From: Hydrogenophaga intermedia | GTDB lineage: Bacteria; Pseudomonadota; Gammaproteobacteria; Burkholderiales; Burkholderiaceae_C | Length of the DNA stretch: 16,623 nucleotides | Direction: 5' to 3' | NCBI GenBank assembly: GCA_945869245.1 | Contig: CAMBOY010000035.1 | Coordinates: 1 to 16,623, forward strand | Part shown: positions 1-7,062 of the stretch, in pieces | Layout: each line of letters starts with the position of its first letter | How positions within the stretch are numbered: position 1 is the stretch's first letter | Notes under the pieces: generated by a model | What the model saw: only the letters and a program-made list of their open reading frames with translations | The model's database searches: none | Told to the model about the DNA's origin: nothing | Translations under genes and position numbers: made by a program

Positions 1-389
1 GCACCGGTGCCGGCGCCAAACTCCCACACCTCGTCGGTGCCGGTGGCGGCCCGCGCCTGCGCCACCTGGCGCGACAGCGTGTGGCCAAATCGCGGGGTGA
101 GCTCGGGCGCGGTGACAAAGTCGCTGCCCTGGCCTTGCGCGCCGGGCCAGTGGCCAAATTTGGCCAGGCCGTTGGCGTAATAGCCCAGACCGGGCTCGTA
201 CAGTGCCAAGGCCATGAATTGGTCAAACGCCAGCCAGCCGCCGGCCTTGGCCAAGGCCTGGCGCACACGCGCCAGCAGGGCGGCCGATACACTTGCGGCT
301 TGCGCCGCGCTGTCGCTGGGGTCAAAGCCCTTGGGGTCTTGGTTCACCCCGCGATTGTCCCCCAAGGCCACCACCCACCCCAGCACCAT
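1..389 (-). CDS. MidA/NDUFAF7-type SAM-dependent methyltransferase, N-terminal part (3' end outside window)
   Basis: Translating the minus strand from an ATG at 389 gives 129 codons that run off the left edge. Residues 50-71 carry the family's GGW..F..FM..ALY.PGLGYY block. Residues 89-102 hold the SDFVTAPELTPRFG block and residues 123-129 the SAM-binding motif I, EFGAGTG. These are hallmarks of COG1565, the bacterial relatives of MidA/NDUFAF7. NDUFAF7 methylates an arginine of a respiratory complex I subunit in mitochondria; the bacterial substrate is not known. The start is uncertain. ATG 389 lies inside the CATG that also starts the divergent SDR. A GTG at 398-396 has a better Shine-Dalgarno (GGAGGTG at 402-408) but would overlap the SDR, and a GTG at 347-345 is also in frame. 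The first 40 or so residues before the conserved block are not recognisable. Family identity is fairly sure; the start is not. Confidence 0.8.
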   Translation of the reverse strand, partial: MVLGWVVALGDNRGVNQDPKGFDPSDSAAQAASVSAALLARVRQALAKAGGWLAFDQFMALALYEPGLGYYANGLAKFGHWPGAQGQGSDFVTAPELTPRFGHTLSRQVAQARAATGTDEVWEFGAGTG

Positions 390-1170
390 GCCACCCACCG
401 CCACCTCCGCTTCGTCGCCCCGCCCTGTGGTGCTGGTCACCGGCGCCGGCAAACGCCTGGGCCGCCAGATCGCGCTGGCCTGCGCGGCGGCGGGCTATGC
501 GGTCGCGGTGCACTACCGCGCGTCGGCCGCCGAGGCGGCCCAGACGGTGACCGACTGCGCCGCGCTGGGTGTGCCGGCCTGGGCCTTCGGCGCCGACTTG
601 GCCGATGAGGCCCAGGTGCGCGCCCTGGTGCCGGCGGTGCTGGCGCAAGCCGGACGGCTCGACGCGGTGGTCAACAGCGCGTCCCTGTTTGAGCACGACG
701 CCGCCGACAGCTTCGGCTTTGCCGCCATGGAGCGGCACCTGCGCAGCAACACCGGCGCGCCCATTGTGCTGGCGCAGGCCCTGCACCAGCACCTGCTGGC
801 GCGCGAGGGCCAGGGTGCGGTGGTCAATCTGCTGGACCAAAAGCTCTGGAACCTGAACCCCGATTTCATGAGCTACACCTTGTCCAAAGCCGCGCTGCAC
901 GCCGCCAACGACATGCTGGCGCTCGCGCTCGCCCCCCGGGTGCGGGTGGTCGGTGTGGCGCCGGGGCTCACCTTGACCAGCCACATGCTGAGCGACGACA
1001 AGTTCGCCGAGCTGCACCGCCAGTCGCCGCTGGGCCGCTCGTCCACCCCAGAAGACGTGGCCGCGGCGGTGGTGTTTGCGCTGACCAACCGATCCATGAC
1101 CGGCACCACCCTGCTGGTCGATGGCGGCCAACACCTGATGCGCTTTGAGCGCGATTTCTCTCTGATGTAA
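388..1170 (+). CDS. SDR family oxidoreductase, pteridine reductase (PTR1/FolM)-like
   Basis: This 260-residue NAD(P)H-dependent short-chain dehydrogenase has a cofactor loop reading TGAGKRLG (residues 18-25), with Arg where classical SDRs have Gly. It is followed by HYRAS, which resembles the NADPH-binding loop of pteridine reductase. The active site is D150, Y163 and K167 (YTLSK). Asp sits 13 residues before Tyr, exactly as in trypanosomatid PTR1, where Asp replaces the usual SDR serine. NSAS at 96-99 is the NNAG-like motif. The next gene is folB, 13 bp downstream, so reduction of dihydropterin, dihydromonapterin or dihydrofolate in the cytosol is a reasonable inference (FolM-like). The start at 388 is chosen because it fits SDR length. 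There is no clear Shine-Dalgarno, and the frame is open upstream to 214 over the antisense methyltransferase. The exact substrate cannot be read from the sequence. Confidence 0.88.
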   Translation: MPPTATSASSPRPVVLVTGAGKRLGRQIALACAAAGYAVAVHYRASAAEAAQTVTDCAALGVPAWAFGADLADEAQVRALVPAVLAQAGRLDAVVNSASLFEHDAADSFGFAAMERHLRSNTGAPIVLAQALHQHLLAREGQGAVVNLLDQKLWNLNPDFMSYTLSKAALHAANDMLALALAPRVRVVGVAPGLTLTSHMLSDDKFAELHRQSPLGRSSTPEDVAAAVVFALTNRSMTGTTLLVDGGQHLMRFERDFSLM

Positions 1171-1183
1171 CAAGGACGCCCCC

Positions 1184-1558
1184 ATGGTTGCGCCCCACAC
1201 CGGCACACAAATCCTCACACTCACCGGCTTGCGCTTCGACGCCAATCTGGGCATTCTTGAGCACGAAAAAACCGCGCCACAGCCGATCCAGGTGGACGCC
1301 GAGCTCAACCAAGGCGCCCAGCCCCTGCTGCCGCACGACGACGACATTTCCCATGTGCTGGACTACCGCAAGGTGCGCCAGATCATCATCGACGAATGCA
1401 CCGCCGAGCATGTGAACCTGCTGGAGAGCCTGATCGGCAAACTCACCCGGCGGCTGATGCAGTTGCCGGGCGTGATCGGCGTGCGCGTGCGCATCGCCAA
1501 ACTGGAAATTTTTGACGACTGCGAAGTGGCCATCCGCATGGAAAGCGGACAGTGGTGA
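1184..1558 (+). CDS. folB: Dihydroneopterin aldolase
   Basis: FolB cleaves 7,8-dihydroneopterin to 6-hydroxymethyl-7,8-dihydropterin and glycolaldehyde in folate synthesis. It is a cytosolic protein that forms an octameric ring in known members. The 124-residue product has the usual length and landmarks: LTGLRFDANLGILEHE (12-28) with the substrate-anchoring Glu region, HVLDYRKVRQ (57-66) including Tyr61, the EHVNLLESL block (75-83), and the C-terminal RVRIAKLEIFDDCEVAIR segment with the likely catalytic Lys106. The ATG at 1184 follows AAGGA at about 8 bp. The gene is 13 bp behind the pteridine-reductase-like SDR and its stop lies just before ttcA, so the three are probably cotranscribed. It could also act on dihydromonapterin or have epimerase activity, as FolB proteins often do. 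Family assignment is firm. Confidence 0.95.
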   Translation: MVAPHTGTQILTLTGLRFDANLGILEHEKTAPQPIQVDAELNQGAQPLLPHDDDISHVLDYRKVRQIIIDECTAEHVNLLESLIGKLTRRLMQLPGVIGVRVRIAKLEIFDDCEVAIRMESGQW

Positions 1559-1581
1559 GCCACCCACCGAAAGACCCCTGT

Positions 1582-2499
1582 ATGACCCCCGAAAAAGAAG
1601 CCTTCGAAAACCACAAACTCGACAAACGCCTGTGCCGCGAGGTCGGCCGCGCGATTGTGGACTTCAACATGATCGAGGAAGGCGACCGCGTCATGGTCTG
1701 CCTGTCTGGTGGCAAAGACAGCTACACCATGCTCGACATCTTGCTCAAGATGCAGCAGCGCGCACCGGTGAGCTTTGAGCTGATCGCGGTCAACCTCGAT
1801 CAGAAGCAGCCCGGTTTCCCGGCCGATGTGCTGCCGGCCTACCTGAGCCAGCTCGGTGTGAAGTTCCACATCGAAACCCAGGACACCTATTCCATCGTCA
1901 AGCAGGTGATCCCCGAGGGCAAAACCATGTGCAGCCTGTGCAGCCGGCTGCGCCGGGGCATTCTGTACCGGGTGGCGCGCGAGTTGGGCTGCAACAAACT
2001 GGCGCTGGGCCACCACCGCGACGACATGCTGCAGACCCTGTTCCTCAATATGTTTTTTGGCGGCAAGCTCAAAGGCATGCCGCCCAAGCTGGTGAGCGAC
2101 AACGGCGAATTTGTGGTGATTCGCCCGCTGGCCTATGTGGTCGAGAAAGACATCGTCCGCTGGGCCCAGGTGCAGCAGTACCCGATCATTCCCTGCACGC
2201 TCTGCGGCAGCCAGGAAAACCTGCAGCGCAAACAGGTCGGCGACATGCTGCGCGACTGGGACAAACGCTTCCCCGGCCGGCTGGAAAACATGCTCACCGC
2301 GCTGCAAAACGTGGTGCCCAGCCACCTGATGGACCGCCAGCTCTATCCCTTTGAGTCGATCAAAGCCACCGGTGTGGCCGACGACGAAGGCGACAAGGCC
2401 TTTGACGAAGAGCCGATAGCGCCGCCGCCCCGGGCATCGGGCGCGCCCAGCGTGATTCCCATCGCCCAGCCCGAAGCCACCACCGGAGCCTGCTCATGA
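1582..2499 (+). CDS. ttcA: tRNA 2-thiocytidine(32) synthetase
   Basis: TtcA activates C32 of certain tRNAs with ATP and inserts sulfur, using a [4Fe-4S] cluster. The PP-loop ATPase motif SGGKDS is at residues 42-47. The family's two CXXC pairs are present: CSLC (117-120, followed by SRLRRG) and CTLC (205-208, followed by GSQENLQR). HHRDD at 144-148 and the conserved LNMFFGGKLKGMPPKL stretch also match. From ATG 1582 the product is 305 residues, normal for the family. The C-terminal 45 residues are low-complexity, rich in Pro, Ala and Glu, and probably disordered. In-frame GTG codons at 1552 and 1555 would overlap the folB stop and are possible alternative starts. ATG 1582 has only a weak GAAAGA upstream. 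The stop overlaps the ATG of the following lipoprotein gene (ATGA), implying translational coupling. Confidence 0.95.
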   Translation: MTPEKEAFENHKLDKRLCREVGRAIVDFNMIEEGDRVMVCLSGGKDSYTMLDILLKMQQRAPVSFELIAVNLDQKQPGFPADVLPAYLSQLGVKFHIETQDTYSIVKQVIPEGKTMCSLCSRLRRGILYRVARELGCNKLALGHHRDDMLQTLFLNMFFGGKLKGMPPKLVSDNGEFVVIRPLAYVVEKDIVRWAQVQQYPIIPCTLCGSQENLQRKQVGDMLRDWDKRFPGRLENMLTALQNVVPSHLMDRQLYPFESIKATGVADDEGDKAFDEEPIAPPPRASGAPSVIPIAQPEATTGACS

Positions 2500-3116
2500 C
2501 ACGCACCCGCGCCGCCCTGATCTGTCTGCTGGCCGCTGGCGGACTCAGCGGCTGCGCCAGTGTGTACCTGGTGGACAACCAGGTGCAGAGCTTTGCGCGC
2601 TGGAGCGAGGCCGCGCCCAGCGTGCCCGCAGCGCCCCAAACCTACCGTTTTGAGCGCCTGCCCTCGCAGATGAGCAACGAGCCGGCCCAAGCCACGCTGG
2701 AGCGTCTGAGCGCCGAAGCGCTGGCCTCGGTCGGCTGGACCCCCGCGACCGAGGCCAGCGCCGCGCCGTGGCGGGTGCAGGTAAGCGCCAGCACGGTGAC
2801 GCTGCCGCGCGCGCCATGGGAAAGCCCGCCCTCGCCTTTTCGCCGCGCCGACCGGGTGGTCACGGCCGACGGCAAGGTCCTCTACATGCCCATGCCAATG
2901 TTCATGGAGATCCAGTCGCCGTTCTACCAGCGCAAAGTCAGCCTGGTGATCCGTGACGCCGCGAGCGGCCGGGTGGTGTACGAAACCCAGGCCGCGCACG
3001 ACGGCCGCTGGGGCGGCAGTGAGCCGCTGTGGGGCGCCATGCTCAACGCCGCGCTGCAGGGCTTTCCGCAAGCGCCCGACGGCCCACGCCAAGTCAATAT
3101 CGACGTGCCGCGCTGA
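2496..3116 (+). CDS. Predicted lipoprotein, DUF4136-like
   Basis: The 206-residue product starts with a short lipoprotein signal peptide: basic MTRTR, a hydrophobic stretch, then the lipobox LSG-C with Cys20 as the lipidated residue. After cleavage it should be anchored in a membrane facing the periplasm. Asp is not at +2 (the sequence is CAS), which by the E. coli rule favours the outer membrane. The mature part has YRFERLPSQ at about 50-58, a helix-forming AEALASVGW segment and an alternating strand pattern, which resembles DUF4136 lipoproteins of proteobacteria. This resemblance is from memory and not strong. Function is unknown. The ATG overlaps the ttcA stop by 4 bp, and the histidine phosphatase follows 16 bp later, so it is probably expressed with them, although no functional link is evident. 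RGLL-like adhesion or repeat motifs are absent. Confidence 0.75.
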   Translation: MTRTRAALICLLAAGGLSGCASVYLVDNQVQSFARWSEAAPSVPAAPQTYRFERLPSQMSNEPAQATLERLSAEALASVGWTPATEASAAPWRVQVSASTVTLPRAPWESPPSPFRRADRVVTADGKVLYMPMPMFMEIQSPFYQRKVSLVIRDAASGRVVYETQAAHDGRWGGSEPLWGAMLNAALQGFPQAPDGPRQVNIDVPR

Positions 3117-3121
3117 GCGGC

Positions 3122-3125
3122 GGAG
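3122..3125 (+). promoter_or_regulatory. Shine-Dalgarno that decides the TTG start of the phosphatase gene
   Basis: GGAG sits 7 bp before TTG 3133, just after the stop of the lipoprotein gene. No ATG or GTG in the right frame lies between the previous stop and the catalytic RHGE motif, so this site supports TTG initiation. Confidence 0.6.
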
Positions 3126-3132
3126 ACCCCTG

Positions 3133-3759
3133 TTGCAAGAAGCCACCCGACTCTTGATCGCCCGGCACGGCGAAACGCTGTGGAACACACAGTCGCGCAT
3201 CCAGGGCCACACCGACATTGGGCTCAATGACCACGGACGCTGGCAGGCCGAACGACTGGCCCAGGCCCTGCGCGACGAAACCATCGTCGCCTGCTACGCC
3301 AGCGACCTGAGCCGGGCGCGCGACACCGCCGCCGCTGTGGCCAGCCACCACCGCCTGCCGGTGCACACCGACCCCGGCCTGCGCGAACGCTGTTTTGGGC
3401 GCTTTGAGGCCCATGTGTTCGCCGAACTCGAAGGCGACTTTCCGGCCGAAACCCTGGCCTGGCGCAGACGGGTGCCCGACTTTGCGCCCGAGGGCGGTGA
3501 GTCGCTGCTGCAGTTGCGCGAACGCACCCTGGGCGCGCTCAACGCCATCGCAGCGCGCCACCCAGGCGAACAGATTCTGGTGGTGGCCCACGGCGGCGTG
3601 CTCGACATCTTCTACCGCGCCGCCACCGGGCTGGATTTGCATGCTCCGCGCAGCTGGGACATGGGCAACGCCACCATCAACCGCCTGCTGTGGACACCCG
3701 AGAGCCTGACCCTGGTGGGCTGGGGCGACCGGAGCCACCTAGAGGCCGACCCCACATAG
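3133..3759 (+). CDS. Histidine phosphatase family protein (phosphoglycerate mutase-like)
   Basis: This 208-residue phosphatase belongs to the branch 1 histidine phosphatases. RHGETLWN (11-18) contains the His12 that is phosphorylated during catalysis. SDLSRARDTA (57-66) supplies Arg61, ERCFGRFE (85-92) carries the acidic and glycine part of the pocket, and VVAHGGVLD (150-158) supplies the second His153. Length and motif order match members annotated as GpmB-like phosphatase or alpha-ribazole phosphatase (CobC), but no cobalamin genes are nearby, so the substrate is open. TTG 3133 is the start because it has GGAG at 7 bp spacing and gives the usual short N-terminus before RHGE. The frame stays open upstream over the lipoprotein gene. 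It is the last gene of the rightward cluster and faces ruvB 37 bp away, with no obvious terminator between them. Confidence 0.88.
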   Translation: MQEATRLLIARHGETLWNTQSRIQGHTDIGLNDHGRWQAERLAQALRDETIVACYASDLSRARDTAAAVASHHRLPVHTDPGLRERCFGRFEAHVFAELEGDFPAETLAWRRRVPDFAPEGGESLLQLRERTLGALNAIAARHPGEQILVVAHGGVLDIFYRAATGLDLHAPRSWDMGNATINRLLWTPESLTLVGWGDRSHLEADPT

Positions 3760-3796
3760 GACGAAACCAGCGCCTGAGCCCGCACTGGCTGCGGCA

Positions 3797-4849
<1,053 letters not shown>

Positions 4850-4904
4850 AAGCGGCTTATGGTGTTGAAGGACAGATCACTATACACACGGCGCCCGCAA
4901 GGGC

Positions 4905-5174
4905 TCAGCGGTAGACCTCGCGCCGGTTGCCGATGCGAAGCACGCGCACCACGATACGCTGGTCTTGGATGTCGCAGACGATGCGCCAGTCGCCCACACG
5001 GTATTTCCAGTAGCTGCCGAGCCGGGCGCCCGAGAGGGCTTCACCGAGGCTGCGGGGATCGTCCAGCGGCGCGAGGCGATCTCTCAGAAAGCCCAACAAA
5101 CGAAGCTGTATCGGTCGGTCCAGCTTTTTGAGTTCTTTGAGCGCGTCGGGATCGAACTCAATGTGCCAGGCCAA
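4905..5174 (-). CDS. RelE/ParE family toxin of a type II toxin-antitoxin pair
   Basis: The 89-residue product has the compact RelE/ParE fold pattern: WHIEFDPDALKELKKLD (3-19), the RSLGEALSG turn (41-49), then YWKYRVGDWRIVC (55-67) and the C-terminal VLRIGNRREVYR (78-89). Basic and aromatic residues expected for a RelE-type ribosome-dependent mRNA interferase are present (Lys57, Arg59, Arg64, Arg80, Arg84/85, Tyr88). RelE-type mRNA cleavage is therefore more likely than gyrase poisoning, but that is inference. The start is TTG at 5174, preceded by GTGGAG at 5182-5187 with 7 bp spacing. No ATG or GTG in frame exists before the conserved region. It overlaps the 3' end of the antitoxin gene by 17 bp, the classic coupled arrangement. 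The pair sits between ruvA and ruvB. Confidence 0.92.
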   Translation of the reverse strand: MAWHIEFDPDALKELKKLDRPIQLRLLGFLRDRLAPLDDPRSLGEALSGARLGSYWKYRVGDWRIVCDIQDQRIVVRVLRIGNRREVYR

Positions 5175-5370
5175 GATCGCGCTCCACGTCCGCCAGTGGA
5201 ATGGTCTTGCGGTTCTTGCGCGCCCGGGCTTCGGCCAGATAGAAGTCCTCTAGGTCGTCTAGGTGCTCCAGAATAGCCTCGCGCGCCAAGGCGGTTTTGG
5301 TGCGACCAGTCTCTTGTGTCAGGCGTTCGAGCCGGGCTTCGATGTCGGGGGTGAGGCGAATGGCCAGCAT
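5158..5370 (-). CDS. RelB/StbD-type antitoxin with ribbon-helix-helix N-terminus (DUF6290-like)
   Basis: This 70-residue protein begins with MLAIRLTPDIEARLERLTQ, a strand followed by a helix. The segment TGRTKTALAREAILEHLDDLEDFY follows, which is the standard ribbon-helix-helix DNA-binding pattern of small antitoxins. The C-terminal half (residues 45-70, charged, ending LADVERDLGLAH) would wrap the toxin. The ATG at 5370 has AAAGGAG at 5378-5384 with 7 bp spacing. Just upstream lies a perfect 16-bp palindrome that is a likely autoregulatory operator. The stop overlaps the toxin's start by 17 bp. It should neutralise the RelE-type toxin and, alone or in complex with it, repress the promoter. 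The gene starts 69 bp after the end of ruvA on the same strand. Confidence 0.9.
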   Translation of the reverse strand: MLAIRLTPDIEARLERLTQETGRTKTALAREAILEHLDDLEDFYLAEARARKNRKTIPLADVERDLGLAH

Positions 5371-5384
5371 GGCGGGTCTCCTTT

Positions 5385-5400
5385 GCTATACAAGTATAGC
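5385..5400. promoter_or_regulatory. Perfect 16-bp palindrome upstream of the antitoxin, likely autoregulatory operator
   Basis: The sequence GCTATACAAGTATAGC (plus strand) is an inverted repeat with 7-bp arms and a 2-bp centre. On the minus strand its first arm contains TATACT, a good -10 hexamer, 14 bp before the antitoxin Shine-Dalgarno/start region. Ribbon-helix-helix antitoxins bind such short palindromes overlapping their promoter. No convincing -35 was found at 17 bp, which would fit a weak or regulated promoter. Confidence 0.65.
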
Positions 5401-5439
5401 GGGGTACATCTCCCGCTGTGCCACTCGGTTCACCAACGC

Positions 5440-6012
5440 TCAGCGCGCCAGCGCCTTGAGCGCGAGCTTGATGCCTTCGCTCACGCCCACATCGGCGGGC
5501 AGGGCCTTGAGGGCGGCGGCGGCGTCTTTGTCGTTGTAGCCCAGGGCCATGAGCGCCTGCTGGATGTCGGCCTGCGCGTCGCTGGCCGCACCGGCGGGCT
5601 TGCCCATGTCGGCGCCGAGTTTGCCCTTGAGTTCGAGCAGCAGGCGCTCAGCCGTTTTTCTGCCAATGCCAGGTACCTTGACGATGCGCCCGGCCTCTTG
5701 GGCGCTCACCGCTTGGGCCAGGTCCGCCACCGACAAACCCGAGAGCACGGAGAGCGCGGTGCGTGGGCCAATGCCGCTGATTTTGATGAGCTGGCGAAAG
5801 GCCTCACGCTCGGCAGCGCTGCCAAAGCCGTAGAGGATTTGGGCATCCTCGCGCACCACAAAATGGGTCAGCAGCGACACCTTCTCGCCCGCGGCGGGCA
5901 AGTTGTAGAAGGTGCTCATGGGCACATCCACCTCGTAACCCACGCCGTGGCAGTCGATCAGAATTTGTGGCGGATTTTTTTCCAGCAGGGTGCCGGTCAA
6001 CTTGCCTATCAT
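5440..6012 (-). CDS. ruvA: Holliday junction branch migration protein RuvA
   Basis: RuvA binds four-way junctions as a tetramer and loads RuvB. The 190-residue product has the expected three parts. These are an N-terminal OB-fold (1-63, starting MIGKLTGTLLEK), a helix-hairpin-helix domain with both hairpins visible (GIGPRT at 80-85 and GIGRKT at 115-120), and a C-terminal RuvB-binding domain (about 145-190, with ALMALGYNDKDAAAAL). An Ala/Gly-rich linker at 133-146 joins the last two. ATG 6012 has GAAAGG about 6 bp upstream. It is the first gene of a leftward string that continues with the antitoxin, the toxin and ruvB. Its upstream region is shared with the divergent ybeZ gene. Confidence 0.97.
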   Translation of the reverse strand: MIGKLTGTLLEKNPPQILIDCHGVGYEVDVPMSTFYNLPAAGEKVSLLTHFVVREDAQILYGFGSAAEREAFRQLIKISGIGPRTALSVLSGLSVADLAQAVSAQEAGRIVKVPGIGRKTAERLLLELKGKLGADMGKPAGAASDAQADIQQALMALGYNDKDAAAALKALPADVGVSEGIKLALKALAR

Positions 6013-6060
6013 TGGGGCCTTTCACAGATGGACGTTCGCCGGGCCGCCCCTAGAACGACC

Positions 6061-6110
6061 GCCCCCCTCGGGGGGCCTGGCGCCGCCAGGTCAGGGGGCT
6101 GACATTTTTT
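6061..6110 (+). terminator. GC-rich double hairpin followed by T6, terminator-like, in the ybeZ leader
   Basis: GCCCCCC-TC-GGGGGGC (6061-6076) abuts CCTGGC-GCC-GCCAGG (6076-6090), and AGGGGGC (6093-6099) can alternatively pair with 6061-6068. Six T residues follow at 6105-6110. On the plus strand this looks like an intrinsic terminator, yet it lies only 13 bp before the TTG start of ybeZ and in the divergent ruvA/ybeZ gap (6013-6123). It may be a dispersed intergenic repeat, an attenuator or a chance GC-rich structure. No clear promoter was found in this gap. Confidence 0.4.
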
Positions 6111-6123
6111 CGGGATTATCGGC

Positions 6124-7062
6124 TTGATCCTCCGCCACACATTCGCACCCCCCGACAACCAGCGCATGGCCCACCTGTGCGGCCCGCTGGACGCCCACAT
6201 CCGCCGCATCGAAGAGGCGCTGCAGGTCAAGGTGGCGCACCGCTTTGAGCAGTTCCGCATCGAAGGCCCCAAGGCCCGGGCGCAGCAGGCGCTGGAGGTG
6301 GTGCAAGCGCTGTATGAAATGGCCAAAAAGCCCATCCCCGAGGAGCAGGTGCAGCTGATGCTGACCGGCGACACGGCGGTGCCGGTGGCCGGCGGCGAAC
6401 CGCTGGCCATGCAAACCCGCCGGGGCGAGGTGCGCGGGCGCACCACCAACCAGGCGCGCTACTTGGAAAGCATGGCCAGCCACGACATCACCTTTGGCAT
6501 TGGGCCGGCCGGCACCGGCAAGACCTATTTGGCGGTGGCCTGTGCGGTCGACGCGCTGGAGCGCGGCGCGGTGCAGCGCATTGTGCTGACGCGCCCAGCG
6601 GTGGAAGCGGGCGAACGCCTGGGCTTTTTGCCCGGCGATCTGGCCCAAAAAGTCGACCCCTATCTGCGGCCGCTGTACGACGCGCTGTACGACCTGATGG
6701 GCAACGACAAGGTGCAAAAAGCCTTTGAACGCAACCAGATCGAGATTGCGCCACTGGCCTTTATGCGTGGGCGCACCCTGAACCACGCTTTTGTGATTCT
6801 GGATGAGGCACAAAACACCACGCCTGAGCAGATGAAGATGTTCCTGACCCGCATTGGTTTTGGCAGCAAGGCGGTGGTGACCGGCGATGTGAGCCAGGTC
6901 GACCTGCCGCGCACCCAGCTCTCGGGCCTGATCGACGCCGAACGGGTGCTCAAACGCGTCAACGGCATCGCGATCATCCGACTCACCAGCGCCGACGTGG
7001 TGCGCCACCCGCTGGTGGCGCGGATTGTGGACGCCTACGACAAACGCGGGAGCGCCGCATGA
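6124..7062 (+). CDS. ybeZ: PhoH family ATPase YbeZ
   Basis: YbeZ is a PhoH-like P-loop NTPase thought to assist YbeY in rRNA and ribosome maturation. The 312-residue product has an N-terminal RNA-binding-like segment (about 15-100). The PhoH ATPase domain follows, with Walker A GPAGTGKT (127-134), the conserved TRPAVEAGERLGFLPGD block (156-172), Walker B FVILDEAQN (223-231) with Asp227 and Glu228, and the TGDVSQVDLP motif (253-262). The start is TTG 6124, giving ILRHTF after the initiator, the usual betaproteobacterial N-terminus. There is no strong Shine-Dalgarno, so the start is moderately certain. Its stop overlaps the ybeY start (ATGA), so the two are translationally coupled. A terminator-like hairpin sits directly upstream. 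Confidence 0.95.
   Translation: MILRHTFAPPDNQRMAHLCGPLDAHIRRIEEALQVKVAHRFEQFRIEGPKARAQQALEVVQALYEMAKKPIPEEQVQLMLTGDTAVPVAGGEPLAMQTRRGEVRGRTTNQARYLESMASHDITFGIGPAGTGKTYLAVACAVDALERGAVQRIVLTRPAVEAGERLGFLPGDLAQKVDPYLRPLYDALYDLMGNDKVQKAFERNQIEIAPLAFMRGRTLNHAFVILDEAQNTTPEQMKMFLTRIGFGSKAVVTGDVSQVDLPRTQLSGLIDAERVLKRVNGIAIIRLTSADVVRHPLVARIVDAYDKRGSAA

Noticed and set aside
322..1567. Long minus-strand frames opposite the SDR and folB
   Set aside because: Shadows of well-supported plus-strand genes; the sequences have no family resemblance.
4879..4884. TATAGT as -10 box of a ruvB promoter
   Set aside because: No acceptable -35 hexamer at 15-19 bp was found, so it is mentioned only as a possibility under ruvB.
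4892..4903. GCCC-GCAA-GGGC hairpin between the toxin and ruvB as a terminator
   Set aside because: The stem is 4 bp and no T-tract follows on either strand.
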